Part shown: positions 1 through 9,014 of the stretch, in pieces
Layout of the letters: each line of letters starts with the position of its first letter
Numbering within the stretch: the first letter of the stretch is position 1
NCBI RefSeq assembly: GCF_001187535.1
Contig: NZ_LFIO01001304.1
Coordinates: 248,001 to 312,000 of the forward strand
Direction: 5' to 3'
From: Rhizobium ecuadorense
GTDB lineage: Bacteria; Pseudomonadota; Alphaproteobacteria; Rhizobiales; Rhizobiaceae
DNA length: 64,000 nt
Program-made: the position numbers and the translations under genes
The notes under the pieces: generated by a model
Database searches by the model: none
The model's input: only the letters and a program-made list of their open reading frames with translations
Told to the model about the DNA's origin: nothing

Positions 1-126
1 TTTGATGTACGTAAATCAAAAAATCGAACGGGCCGATTGGCGCACTGTTTTTCTGACACCGGTCCGCTTCGGACCGTCCCACAGAGGATTAGATGCTGAT
101 GACATAGCGGCCGGAAAGCGGCAAGC

Positions 127-154
127 AAAAAGGCCCTCCGGAGAGGGCCTTTTC
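127..154 (-). terminator. Intrinsic terminator after the emrAB-type operon
   Basis: A perfect 11-bp stem (128-138 paired with 143-153, loop CGGA) ends in a T-run when read on the minus strand. It lies about 20 bases beyond the stop of the MFS gene, so it should end that operon. Confidence 0.8.
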
Positions 155-174
155 AAGGGGCGGCAGGCCGGAGG

Positions 175-1773
175 TCAGTGGCCGCCACCGCCTCCCCCGC
201 CTTGCGGCGCGGGTTTCTTGATCATGGCGACACCGAAGATCATCGCAACGAAAAGCGCGGTCAGGATCAGGAAGATATCGCTGAAGGAGAGGATCACCGC
301 CTGCTTGGTGGCAAGGCCGACCATCTGCTTGATCGCGACCGAGGCGCCATCCATGCCGTATCTGTTGAAATTGGCGGCCATGTTGTTCATCTGATCGATG
401 GCCGCCGGATTGCCCCAGTCCATATTCTCCCGCAGCCGCTCGTAATGCACGTCCTGGCGGTTGGTGAGCACGGTGTTGATGACGGCGAGGCCGACGGCGC
501 CGCCGAGGTTTCTGGTCAGGTTGAACAGGCCGGACGCGCCGCGGATGCGCGAGGGCGGCATCGTGCCGAGCGCGATATTGTTGATCGGCACCATGCACAT
601 CATCAGCCCGAAACCGCGCAGGATCTGCGGAATGAAGAGCTCGTAGAAATCCCAATCCGCCGTCAGGTGGATCATGATGTATGTGCCGGCGGCGAAGCTG
701 GCGAAACCGATCACCATCATCAGGCGCAGGTCCATCTTGGTCGACAGCTTGCCGGCGATCGGCGCGGTGAAGAACATCGCAAGCCCGGAGACGAACATCG
801 TCTCGCCGATCATCAGCGAATCATAGCCGCGGATGCGACCGAGATAGACGGGGTAGATGTAGGTGAGGCCGTAGAGGCCGATGCCCATGACAAAGGAGAA
901 GATCGAGCCGAAGGAGAAATTCCGGTTCGCAAAGGCCTTGAGATCGACGACGGGGAACTCCACCGTGAAGGCGCGATAGAAGAAGACGATTGCTCCAACG
1001 CAGGAGGCTACGGCGGCAATCGCGATGGAACTGTCGTTGAACCAGTCGTTCGAATTGCCCTCTTCGAGCACATATTCCATCGTACCGAGGAAGATGCCCA
1101 TCGAAATCAGTCCCCACCAGTCGAACTTCTTGAAGAGCGACAGTTCCGGCTTGTCGAAATCGATGAAGTTCCAGGTGACGATCGTAACGACGATGCCGGG
1201 AACGATATTGACGAGGAACAGCCAGTGCCAGGAGAAGGCGTGGCTGAGATAGCCGCCGACGGTCGGGCCAATGGTCGGCGCGAGCGTCGCGATCAGGCCG
1301 ATGATCGGCGAAACGATGCTGCGCTTCGACGCCGGGAAGATGGTGAAGGCGGCCGCGAACACCGACGGGATCATGCCGCCGCCGATAAAACCCTGAATGG
1401 CGCGGTAGACGATCATCTGGTCGATATTCGTCGCCGTGGCGGCGAGCGCGCTCGCCATGGTGAAACCGGCGGCCGAGATCGCAAAGAGATACCGCGTCGA
1501 GATGATGCGCGCCAGCGTGCCCGAAAGCGGGATCATGATCACTTCGGCGATCAGATAGGCCGTCTGGACCCAGCCGACTTCGTCGCTGCCCGCCGAAAGG
1601 CCGGCCTGGATTTCGGCAAGCGAGGCCGAGACGATCTGGATGTCGAGGATCGACATGAACATGCCGAGCACCATCGCAAAGAAGGCGATGAGCTTCCTCG
1701 GATCCATGCGCTCGTCGGCGTGGGCGGGCGCTGCCGGAATCGTCCCCGCTGTTGCTGTCGCGCTTCCGGCCAT
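175..1773 (-). CDS. emrB: DHA2-family MFS drug efflux transporter (EmrB/QacA type)
   Basis: Inner-membrane proton-driven multidrug exporter of 532 residues, the usual length for 14-helix DHA2 proteins. The DHA family signature is seen near residues 43-52 (LDIQIVSASL), followed by the WVQTAYLIAEV stretch near 68-78. Hydrophobic segments alternate through to about residue 515. The C-terminus is odd: a run of eight glycines before the final His. It lies 27 bases downstream of the HlyD-type adaptor gene on the same strand, so the two form an EmrAB-like pump that would reach the outer membrane through a TolC-like channel encoded elsewhere. The ATG at 1773 has a GGAGA-like ribosome site in front. 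Substrates cannot be read from the sequence. Confidence 0.9.
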   Translation of the reverse strand: MAGSATATAGTIPAAPAHADERMDPRKLIAFFAMVLGMFMSILDIQIVSASLAEIQAGLSAGSDEVGWVQTAYLIAEVIMIPLSGTLARIISTRYLFAISAAGFTMASALAATATNIDQMIVYRAIQGFIGGGMIPSVFAAAFTIFPASKRSIVSPIIGLIATLAPTIGPTVGGYLSHAFSWHWLFLVNIVPGIVVTIVTWNFIDFDKPELSLFKKFDWWGLISMGIFLGTMEYVLEEGNSNDWFNDSSIAIAAVASCVGAIVFFYRAFTVEFPVVDLKAFANRNFSFGSIFSFVMGIGLYGLTYIYPVYLGRIRGYDSLMIGETMFVSGLAMFFTAPIAGKLSTKMDLRLMMVIGFASFAAGTYIMIHLTADWDFYELFIPQILRGFGLMMCMVPINNIALGTMPPSRIRGASGLFNLTRNLGGAVGLAVINTVLTNRQDVHYERLRENMDWGNPAAIDQMNNMAANFNRYGMDGASVAIKQMVGLATKQAVILSFSDIFLILTALFVAMIFGVAMIKKPAPQGGGGGGGH

Positions 1774-1800
1774 CGGAGAACCTCGGTCTTGTCTAAAGGC

Positions 1801-3021
1801 TTACTTGCTCGGCGCCGTGCGGGTATCGACGTCGACGACGACGCTGAGGCCCGCCCGCAGGCGCCCGCTGTCGAGCGCGTCCTGCGGCAGCGCGATGCGC
1901 ACCGGCACGCGCTGGATCACCTTGGTGAAGTTGCCCGTGGCATTTTCCGGCGGCAGCAGCGAGAAGACCGAGCCGGATGCCGGCGAGATCGATTCGACGG
2001 TGCCGACGACAGGATGGTCGCTATAGGCGTCGACATGGACGTTGACCTTCGAGCCGGGAACCAGATGCTGGATCTGCGTTTCCTTGAAGTTGGCGTCGAT
2101 ATAGAGCTCATGCACCGGAACGAGCGCCATCAGCCGCTGGCCGGGCGAAACGAGATCGCCTTCCTGGACCGAGCGATTGCCGACGATGCCGTCATAAGGC
2201 GCCTTGAGCACGGTGAAAGAGAGGTCGCGGGCGGCCTTGTCGCGCGAGATTTCCAGCGACCGGACCGAGCCTTCGGCCTCCTTGCGCTGGGCCTGGAGAA
2301 TGGTGATGTTGGCCTGCGCGGCGGTGATGTTGGCGTCGCCGCCGGCAAGATTGGCCTTGGCCTGGTCGAGCGCGATATTGGCATTGTCGAGATCGGCGGC
2401 GGTGCCGACCGACTTCGCCTGCAACTCGCTCTGGCGCTTCTGGGTAATCTCGGCACCGCGAACGGCCGCTTCGAGTGCCACCTTCTGCGCCTGCGCCTGC
2501 GCAAGGCTGGCATCGGCGCCTTCGATCTGCGCGTCGATGCGCTGCAGCGAAAGCAGTTCGGTGGCGATCTGGGCCTGCGCCTGATCGAGGGCGTTCTGAT
2601 AGTCGCCGTTATCAAGCGTGGCGAGCACGTCGCCGGCTTTGATTTCCTGATTGGCGACCACATTCACCCTAGCGACGTAGCCCGTGACCTTCGGCGAAAT
2701 CGTTGCGATATCGCCCTCGATATAGGCGTCGTCGGTCGACACCATGAAGCGGCCGTTCGTCCACCATTCGTAACCATACCAGCCGCCGCCCGCGAGAATG
2801 GCGAGCACGACGATCGGCAGCACCGGGCTGCGGCGCTTCTTCGGAGCTGCAGGTGCAGCGACCGGAGCTGAAGCCGGCGCTGACTGCGCAGGCGCAGACG
2901 GCTTCTCGCGGGCTTCCGCCGTCGGCGCCTCGGCAACGCTTGCGACTTCGGCCTTTACCTCTTCGGCTCCGGCATTTTCGCTGACGATCCGCGCGACGTT
3001 GCTTTTCTGGTTGCTCGACAT
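1801..3021 (-). CDS. emrA: HlyD-family membrane fusion protein (EmrA type)
   Basis: Periplasmic adaptor for the adjacent MFS pump, 406 residues from the ATG at 3021; an in-frame GTG at 3027 is an alternative start. The cytoplasmic N-terminus is Ala/Pro/Glu-rich (about residues 1-75). One transmembrane anchor follows near 80-98, then a biotinyl-lipoyl-like domain, a long Ala/Gln-rich coiled-coil hairpin (about 150-260) and a beta-barrel domain with the DGIVGNRSV motif. This order is standard for EmrA. The gene is divergent from a TetR regulator, with two inverted repeats between them. Confidence 0.9.
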   Translation of the reverse strand: MSSNQKSNVARIVSENAGAEEVKAEVASVAEAPTAEAREKPSAPAQSAPASAPVAAPAAPKKRRSPVLPIVVLAILAGGGWYGYEWWTNGRFMVSTDDAYIEGDIATISPKVTGYVARVNVVANQEIKAGDVLATLDNGDYQNALDQAQAQIATELLSLQRIDAQIEGADASLAQAQAQKVALEAAVRGAEITQKRQSELQAKSVGTAADLDNANIALDQAKANLAGGDANITAAQANITILQAQRKEAEGSVRSLEISRDKAARDLSFTVLKAPYDGIVGNRSVQEGDLVSPGQRLMALVPVHELYIDANFKETQIQHLVPGSKVNVHVDAYSDHPVVGTVESISPASGSVFSLLPPENATGNFTKVIQRVPVRIALPQDALDSGRLRAGLSVVVDVDTRTAPSK

Positions 3022-3053
3022 GACCACTTTACCGATCTTGGAGTAAATAATCG

Positions 3054-3075
3054 AACTGAACGGTTCGGTTCAGTT
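3054..3075. promoter_or_regulatory. Probable TetR operator 1 (emrA/tetR intergenic)
   Basis: Inverted repeat with perfect 8-base arms AACTGAAC (3054-3061) and GTTCAGTT (3068-3075), separated by 6 bases. It lies about 32 bases upstream of the emrA-like start and between divergent promoters, as expected for a local TetR operator. Function is inferred. Confidence 0.6.
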
Positions 3076-3112
3076 GACTTAAACCTGTTTTACCGTCATA
3101 TCAAGATGTATA

Positions 3113-3126
3113 GAACCAATCGGTTC
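3113..3126. promoter_or_regulatory. Probable TetR operator 2
   Basis: Inverted repeat GAACC-AATC-GGTTC, 46 bases before the TetR start. It shares the GAAC/GTTC half-site with the repeat at 3054-3075, which suggests two sites for the same repressor. Confidence 0.5.
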
Positions 3127-3172
3127 GATTTCTTTAAAGAAAATACGAAACCGTGAACACGGTTAAAGAGAC

Positions 3173-3853
3173 ATGACGCTGAAACCCGACCACGCCGCCG
3201 TCTTCAGTCCCCCCGTCGGAGGAGGCCGATTTGCCGCGGGCGAAGATCCGGCCAAGCGCCAGCAGATTCTCGCCGGCGCCAAGCGCGTCTTCATGAAGTT
3301 GGGCTTCGACGCCGCCAGCATGAACGACGTGACGCGCGAGGCCGGCGTTTCCAAGGGCACGCTCTACGTCTATTTCACCAATAAGGAAGAATTGTTTTCG
3401 GCGATGATCGAGGACGAGCGCGCCGCCTTCGTGGCCGCCGTGCGCACCGCCCTAGCCGAACATGACGATCCTGAAGCCGGCCTGTACGAATTCGGGATAA
3501 GCTTCGTCACCCACATGACCGACGAAAAGGTCATCAATGCGATGCGCACCGTTCTCGGCGTGCGCGACCGCATGCCGGTGCTCTGTCAACGCTTCTTCAA
3601 GGGCCCGGTAAACCTGCGCACCATCATGCGCGACTTCCTCGAACGGCACGTCGCCGAAGGCACGCTCAAGATCGACGAGATCGATCTGGCCGCCGGCCAG
3701 TTCCTCGATCTCGCCAGCGGCAGCTTCTTCAAGCTCCGCCTGTTCGGAAGCATGGAAGAGCCCCCGTCCCGCGAGGAAATCGACCGCGTCATCCGCGGCG
3801 CGATCCACGTCTTCATGGCCGCCTACGGCGCGCGCCGGCACGGCGCCGGCTGA
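3173..3853 (+). CDS. TetR/AcrR-family regulator of the adjacent efflux pump
   Basis: DNA-binding repressor of 226 residues. The N-terminal TetR domain spans about residues 25-80, with the helix-turn-helix at about 50-70 (NDVTREAGVSKGTLYVYF). The C-terminal part (about 85-220) is an AcrR-type ligand-binding domain. It is divergent from emrA/emrB with two palindromes in the 151-base gap, so repression of the pump and of itself is the natural inference. The inducer is unknown. Confidence 0.85.
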   Translation: MTLKPDHAAVFSPPVGGGRFAAGEDPAKRQQILAGAKRVFMKLGFDAASMNDVTREAGVSKGTLYVYFTNKEELFSAMIEDERAAFVAAVRTALAEHDDPEAGLYEFGISFVTHMTDEKVINAMRTVLGVRDRMPVLCQRFFKGPVNLRTIMRDFLERHVAEGTLKIDEIDLAAGQFLDLASGSFFKLRLFGSMEEPPSREEIDRVIRGAIHVFMAAYGARRHGAG

Positions 3854-3958
3854 CTGCATCCTTGACGGTCGCTTCCCTTCGGCCGAAACTCCGCAACAAC
3901 GATCAAACCCGGCTGCCGACTTTTTTCTAAGGAAGAAGCCGCAACCAGGGGAGTAGGA

Positions 3959-4798
3959 ATGAGCGCCATCGCACGGGCGATATGGTTCATAGAGAGCCAT
4001 TTCGAAAGCGATCTGTCGCTGGAAGAGATATCGGAAGCAGCCGGATTGTCGCGCTACCATCTGTCGCGCGTCTTCGGGCTGGTCACCGGCCACTCGATCA
4101 GCGGCTATATCAGAGGGCGGCGCCTCAGCCGCGCCGTGCCCGCGCTTGTCGGCGGTTCATCCACCATTCTCGAGGTTGCGCTTTGTGCGGGCTACGGCTC
4201 ACACGAAGCCTTCACCCGTGCCTTCCGCGACCAGTTCGGCATGACGCCGGATGCTGTGCGCAAACAGGGGCACGCCCGTAACCTTGCCTTGCTGGAGCCG
4301 ATCAGAATGGACCCCGCCCACCTCAACGACCTCGAACCGCCCCGCTTCGAAACCCTGCCGCCGATGCTCTTAGCCGGCCTGCAGGAGATCTATCCCTATG
4401 GCGGCAATGCCGCCATTCCCTCTCTCTGGCAGAAGTTCAATGCCCATTTCGGCCATATATCAGGCCAGAAAGGCAACGTCGCCTACGGCATCTGCACGCA
4501 TATCGACGGCGAAGCGGAGAAATTCCGCTATATGGCCGCGGTCGAGATCTCCGACGCCGGTGATCTGCCGGCGGATTTTGCAACGCTCAAGCTTCCAGGG
4601 CAGCGCTACGTCGTCTTCACCCATCGCGGCCATGTCTCCGGCATTTCCGTGACCATGAACCGGATTTTCGGCACATGGTGGCCGACCTCCGGCCTGGAAC
4701 ACGGCGCCTTGCCCGACATGTTCGAGCGTTACGACGAACGCTTCGATCCCCATACCGGCATGGGCGTCACCGAAATCTGGTTGCCGATCAAGGAATAA
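3959..4798 (+). CDS. AraC-family regulator with GyrI-like effector domain (Rob/SoxS type)
   Basis: Transcription factor of 279 residues. Unusually for AraC proteins, the double helix-turn-helix is N-terminal (about residues 3-105; ISEAAGLSRYHLSRVF is the first recognition region). It is followed by a GyrI-like small-molecule-binding domain (about 110-279), the architecture of Rob and related multidrug regulators. The GGGGAGTAGG ribosome site immediately precedes the ATG. No target is evident nearby beyond the efflux operon upstream and the terC-like gene downstream. Confidence 0.85.
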   Translation: MSAIARAIWFIESHFESDLSLEEISEAAGLSRYHLSRVFGLVTGHSISGYIRGRRLSRAVPALVGGSSTILEVALCAGYGSHEAFTRAFRDQFGMTPDAVRKQGHARNLALLEPIRMDPAHLNDLEPPRFETLPPMLLAGLQEIYPYGGNAAIPSLWQKFNAHFGHISGQKGNVAYGICTHIDGEAEKFRYMAAVEISDAGDLPADFATLKLPGQRYVVFTHRGHVSGISVTMNRIFGTWWPTSGLEHGALPDMFERYDERFDPHTGMGVTEIWLPIKE

Positions 4799-4904
4799 AA
4801 GTCACACCAATTTCGTATACCCCCTTGCGGCGCTTGCGTGGCAGGCCGCCGACACTACATTGCGCGCGTCATCCAATCATGTGACGCAAGAGGGATATAC
4901 GCTG

Positions 4905-5654
4905 ATGCAGGAAATCATGACGCTCATTCAGGATCCGGCCGCCTGGGTGGCGCTCATCACGCTGGTGGTGATGGAAGTCGTTCTCGGGATCGACAACCTG
5001 ATCTTCATTTCCATTCTCACCAACAAATTGCCGCCCGAGCACCGGGAGAAGGCCCGCAAGATCGGTATCGGTCTGGCGCTGGTCATGCGCCTGGCTCTTC
5101 TCGGCACCGTCGCCTGGATCGTGCAGTTGACCGAGCCGCTGTTTGAGGCCTTCGGCCACGGCTTTTCCTGGAAGGACCTGATCCTGATCGCCGGCGGCTT
5201 GTTCCTCGTCTGGAAAGCCACCAAGGAAATTCACCACACCGTCGATCCTGTAGACCATCAGGAGGATTTCATCGCGACATCCGTCACGACGGGTTTTGCA
5301 TCGGCGATCGGCCAGATCCTGCTGCTCGACCTCGTCTTCTCGGTCGACAGCATCATCACCGCCGTCGGCATGACGCCGCATCTGCCGATCATGGTGATTG
5401 CCGTCATCGCCGCCGTCACCGTCATGCTGGTTGCCGCCAACCCGCTTGCCAACTTCATCGAGAAGAACCCGACGATCGTCATGCTGGCGCTCGCCTTCCT
5501 GCTGATGATCGGCACGACGCTGATCGCCGAAGGCATGGGCTTCCATGTGCCGAAGGGCTACATCTACGCCGCCATGGCCTTCTCGGCAGCGGTCGAAGTG
5601 CTGAACATGATCGCGCGCAACGCCCGCAACCGGAAACGCGACGGCGCCCACTGA
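4905..5654 (+). CDS. TerC-family integral membrane protein
   Basis: Polytopic inner-membrane protein of 249 residues in the TerC/Alx family, whose members are linked to metal-ion (mainly Mn2+) efflux and tellurite resistance. It shows the family motifs EVVLGIDNLIFI (about residues 22-33) and DLVFSVDSII (about 139-148), with acidic residues inside membrane helices, and about seven hydrophobic segments. I chose the ATG at 4905 because AGAGGG lies 10-15 bases upstream; an in-frame ATG at 4860 would add 15 residues without a good ribosome site. The ion transported here is not shown by the sequence. Confidence 0.88.
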   Translation: MQEIMTLIQDPAAWVALITLVVMEVVLGIDNLIFISILTNKLPPEHREKARKIGIGLALVMRLALLGTVAWIVQLTEPLFEAFGHGFSWKDLILIAGGLFLVWKATKEIHHTVDPVDHQEDFIATSVTTGFASAIGQILLLDLVFSVDSIITAVGMTPHLPIMVIAVIAAVTVMLVAANPLANFIEKNPTIVMLALAFLLMIGTTLIAEGMGFHVPKGYIYAAMAFSAAVEVLNMIARNARNRKRDGAH

Positions 5655-5660
5655 GACTGA

Positions 5661-5698
5661 AGCGGGACAGCGCGTCGCAACCGGCGCGCCGTCCCGCT
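5661..5698. terminator. Inverted repeat downstream of the TerC-family gene
   Basis: Arms AGCGGGAC (5661-5668) and GTCCCGCT (5691-5698) are perfect and enclose a further GCGC pairing. There is no T-run, so it may be a weak or Rho-assisted terminator or an mRNA 3' stabiliser. The rest of the gap to 5900 shows nothing else that I recognise. Confidence 0.4.
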
Positions 5699-5900
5699 CA
5701 CCGCCCTCGGGCCTTTGCAGACGTGGTTTTTCTTGACGCGCCCGGTTGAATATGGCCTAAGGCCAGCCGAACGGACGATCGGCGGATAGTGCGGGCGCAT
5801 GCCCTTTTTCGGCCGGTTTGCCGATGAAGATATCTGCATCCTCCGGCCGAACGTCGCTTTCCCTGGAAAGCCGTCCGGCGTTCATTGACGGGCCATACCA

Positions 5901-7355
5901 ATGACAACTTCCGGCGTCCGCGTCCGCATCGCTCCCTCGCCGACCGGCGAGCCGCATGTCGGCACCGCTTACATCGCTCTCTTCAACTACCTTTTCGCCA
6001 AGAAGCACGGCGGCGAGTTCATCCTGCGCATCGAGGATACCGACGCGACGCGCTCGACCCCGGAATTCGAGACCAAGGTGTTGGACGCCCTGAAATGGTG
6101 CGGGCTGGAATGGAAGGAAGGCCCCGATATCGGCGGTCCTTACGGCCCCTATCGCCAGTCCGACCGCAAGCCGATGTACCAGCCTTACGCTGAGGAGTTG
6201 CTGGACAAGGGCCATGCCTTCCGCTGTTTCTGCACGCCCGCGCGCCTCGAACAGATGCGCGAGGCGCAGCGCGCCGCCGGCAAGCCGCCGAAATATGACG
6301 GCCTCTGCCTCAGCCTGACGGCCGAGGAAGTAACCTCGCGTATGGCAGCCGGCGAGACGACCGTCATCCGCATGAAGATCCCGGCTGAGGGCTCCTGCGA
6401 CTTCACCGACGGCGTCTACGGCGACGTCTCCATCCCCTGGGATTCCGTCGACATGCAGGTGCTGATCAAGGCCGACGGCATGCCGACCTATCACATGGCC
6501 AACGTCATCGACGACCATCTGATGAAGATCACCCATGTGGCGCGCGGCGAGGAATGGCTGGCTTCGGTGCCGAAGCACATCCTGCTCTATCGCTATTTCG
6601 GCTGGGACCAGCCGGTCTTCATGCATCTGTCGCTGATGCGCAATGCCGATAAGTCGAAGCTGTCGAAGCGCAAGAACCCGACCTCGATCTCCTATTATTC
6701 CGCGCTCGGCTATATCCCGGAAGCGCTGATGAACTTCCTCGGCCTGTTCTTCATCCAGATCGCCGAGGGTGAAGAGCTGCTCGATATCGACGCGCTCTCC
6801 GAGAAGTTCGACCCCGAGAACCTCTCCAAGGCCGGCGCGATCTTCGATATCCAGAAGCTCGACTGGCTGAACGGCCGCTGGATCCGCGAGAAACTGTCGG
6901 AAGAGGAGTTCCAGGCGCGGGTGCTGAGCTGGGCCATGGAAAACGACCGCCTGAAGGCCGGTCTGCGCCTGTCGCAGACGCGCATTTCAAAGCTCGGCGA
7001 ACTGCCCGATCTCGCCGGCTTCCTGCTGAAGTCCGATCTCGGCCTGCAGCCTTCCGACTTCGCCAAGATCAAGTCGCCGCCGGAGGAGATCCTCGAGATC
7101 CTCAACACGGTGCAGCCGGATCTGGAAAAGATCCTGGAATGGAATGTCGAGACGATCGAGGCGGAGCTGCGCGCGATCGCCGACCGCATGGGCAAGAAGC
7201 TGAAGGTCGTGGTCTCGCCGCTCTTCGTCGCCGTATCAGGCTCGTCGCGTTCGCTGCCGCTCTTCGATTCCATGGCGATCCTCGGCCGCTCCGTCGTGCG
7301 CCAGCGCCTGAAGCTCGCAGCCCAAGCCGTCGCCGCCCTCGTCGGCTCGAAGTAA
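5901..7355 (+). CDS. gltX: Glutamyl-tRNA synthetase
   Basis: Class I aminoacyl-tRNA synthetase charging tRNA-Glu, 484 residues, of normal bacterial length. The HIGH-type ATP motif is PSPTGEPHVGT (about residues 12-22) and the KMSKS-type loop is KSKLSKRK (about 250-257). A CFC...C cluster near 107-140 is consistent with the zinc-binding insert. In bacteria without GlnRS this enzyme may also charge tRNA-Gln; rhizobia often carry two gltX copies, and only one is in this window. It is followed after 22 bases by lysS, probably co-transcribed. Confidence 0.95.
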   Translation: MTTSGVRVRIAPSPTGEPHVGTAYIALFNYLFAKKHGGEFILRIEDTDATRSTPEFETKVLDALKWCGLEWKEGPDIGGPYGPYRQSDRKPMYQPYAEELLDKGHAFRCFCTPARLEQMREAQRAAGKPPKYDGLCLSLTAEEVTSRMAAGETTVIRMKIPAEGSCDFTDGVYGDVSIPWDSVDMQVLIKADGMPTYHMANVIDDHLMKITHVARGEEWLASVPKHILLYRYFGWDQPVFMHLSLMRNADKSKLSKRKNPTSISYYSALGYIPEALMNFLGLFFIQIAEGEELLDIDALSEKFDPENLSKAGAIFDIQKLDWLNGRWIREKLSEEEFQARVLSWAMENDRLKAGLRLSQTRISKLGELPDLAGFLLKSDLGLQPSDFAKIKSPPEEILEILNTVQPDLEKILEWNVETIEAELRAIADRMGKKLKVVVSPLFVAVSGSSRSLPLFDSMAILGRSVVRQRLKLAAQAVAALVGSK

Positions 7356-7377
7356 GAACAGTCAGAGGATTTCGACA

Positions 7378-8874
7378 GTGGCTGACAACAAGACCGAAAA
7401 CACACTTTCCTCCGACGCGACTGAGGTGCGCGCCCAGAAGCTGAAGCTGCTGCGCGAGCAGATCGGCGACGTCTACCCGGCGCATTTCCACCGGACGATG
7501 ACCAATACCGAACTTAGCGCCAGGTACGAATCTCTGGAACCGGACGTCGAGACGCAGGACATCGTCACCGTCGCCGGCCGCGTTTATTCCTCGCGCAACT
7601 CCGGCATGTTCATGGACATCCACGACGCCGGCGGCAAGATCCAGATCTTCAGCCATAAGGATACGACGCCGGAAGAGGCCCGCGCCCTGCTGCCGATGAT
7701 CGACATCGGCGACATCATCGGCATCACCGGCATCGTGCGCCGCACCAAGCGCGGCGAGCTGACGATCAACGCGCAGAAGATCGAGATGCTGACCAAGTCA
7801 CTGCTGCCGATGCCCGAGAAGTGGCACGGCCTCTCCGACATCGAGCTGCGCTATCGCAAGCGCCATCTCGACATCTTGACCAATGAGGATTCGAAGCTTC
7901 GTTTCCAGCAGCGCTCGAAGATCGTTTCCGGCATCCGCCGCTTCATGGAAAATGACGGCTTCATGGAAGTCGAGACGCCGATGCTGCAATCGATCTATGG
8001 CGGCGCCACCGCCGAGCCGTTCAAGACGCATCACAATACGCTGAAGCTCGACATGTATCTGCGCATCGCGCCGGAACTGTTCCTGAAGCGCACGCTGGTC
8101 TCCGGCCTCACCGACAAGGTCTTCGAGATCAACCGGAACTTCCGCAACGAAGGCGTCTCCACCCGGCACAATCCCGAATTTACGATGATGGAGTGTTATT
8201 GGGCCTATGCCGATTACGAGGACATGATGGATCTCGTCGAGCGGCTGTTCGAGACCCTGGCGCTCTCCATTCATGGCACCACCGAATTCGATTTCGGCGA
8301 CAAGCGCCTGTCCTTCAAGGGGCCGTTCAAGCGCGTGCCGATGCCCGATGCCGTCAAGGAAGTGACCGGCATCGACTTCCTCGCCATCAAGACCGACGAG
8401 GAAGCACGCACTGCTGCCAAGGCTGCCGGCTTCGCGGTCGAGAAGGACTGGACCTGGGGCGAATGCCTTGCCTTCATCTTCGAGGAGAAGGTCGAATCGA
8501 CGCTGATCCAGCCATCTCACGTCACGCATTTTCCGAAGGACATCTCGCCCTTCGCCAAGGAAGTGCCGGGCGAACCGCGGCTCGTCGAGCGTTTCGAGAC
8601 CTATTGCAACGCCTGGGAACTCGGCAACGCCTTCTCGGAGCTCAACGATCCCGAAGAGCAGCGTCGCCGCATGGTCGAGCAGCTCGAACAGGCGCATGCC
8701 CGCGGCGAAAAGGAAAAGCAGCTGGACGAGGAATTCCTCGACGCGATCGACCAGGGCATGCCGCCCGCCGGCGGCCTCGGCATCGGCGTCGACCGCCTCA
8801 TCATGCTGCTGACCAACGCCCCGTCGATCCGCGACGTCATCCTCTTCCCGGCCCGCCGCAACAAGGCCGATTGA
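7378..8874 (+). CDS. lysS: Lysyl-tRNA synthetase, class II
   Basis: Charges tRNA-Lys, 498 residues, starting with GTG at 7378. An OB-fold anticodon-binding domain occupies about residues 55-160. The class II catalytic domain carries motif 2 (FRNEGVSTRHNPEF, about 255-268) and motif 3 (GLGIGVDRL, about 466-474). Many alphaproteobacteria are known to use a class I LysRS, so the class II form is of note. It lies 22 bases downstream of gltX. An AGAGGA ribosome site is present at 7364-7369. Confidence 0.93.
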   Translation: MADNKTENTLSSDATEVRAQKLKLLREQIGDVYPAHFHRTMTNTELSARYESLEPDVETQDIVTVAGRVYSSRNSGMFMDIHDAGGKIQIFSHKDTTPEEARALLPMIDIGDIIGITGIVRRTKRGELTINAQKIEMLTKSLLPMPEKWHGLSDIELRYRKRHLDILTNEDSKLRFQQRSKIVSGIRRFMENDGFMEVETPMLQSIYGGATAEPFKTHHNTLKLDMYLRIAPELFLKRTLVSGLTDKVFEINRNFRNEGVSTRHNPEFTMMECYWAYADYEDMMDLVERLFETLALSIHGTTEFDFGDKRLSFKGPFKRVPMPDAVKEVTGIDFLAIKTDEEARTAAKAAGFAVEKDWTWGECLAFIFEEKVESTLIQPSHVTHFPKDISPFAKEVPGEPRLVERFETYCNAWELGNAFSELNDPEEQRRRMVEQLEQAHARGEKEKQLDEEFLDAIDQGMPPAGGLGIGVDRLIMLLTNAPSIRDVILFPARRNKAD

Positions 8875-9014
8875 CGGGAATAAAACGTCACCAACATAAG
8901 CGGAATGCCGGCCGGTCCTGCCCCAGATGTGGAATACTTTCTGCAGCAAATAGCTGTCGCGAGACTCCAACTGAGTTTCGCGACAAGCCATCCTCGGGGG
9001 ACGGTGGCACCGGC

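Noticed and set aside
1..20. Short inverted repeat TTTGAT-N8-ATCAAA at the left window end
   Set aside because: Only six-base arms and no visible gene start on that side; it cannot be interpreted without the sequence further left.
178..2871. Very long open frame on the plus strand opposite emrB/emrA
   Set aside because: It is antisense to two well-supported genes, is extremely Arg/Asp/His-rich and has no domain; such frames are common in GC-rich DNA with biased third positions.
4799..4904. Possible manganese-sensing (yybP-ykoY) riboswitch upstream of the TerC-family gene
   Set aside because: Such genes often carry one, but I could not find the conserved core in the 106-base leader.
5661..5698. 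Inverted repeat considered as a tRNA or small RNA
   Set aside because: It lacks a cloverleaf, T-loop sequence or CCA-like end; better explained as a weak 3' hairpin.
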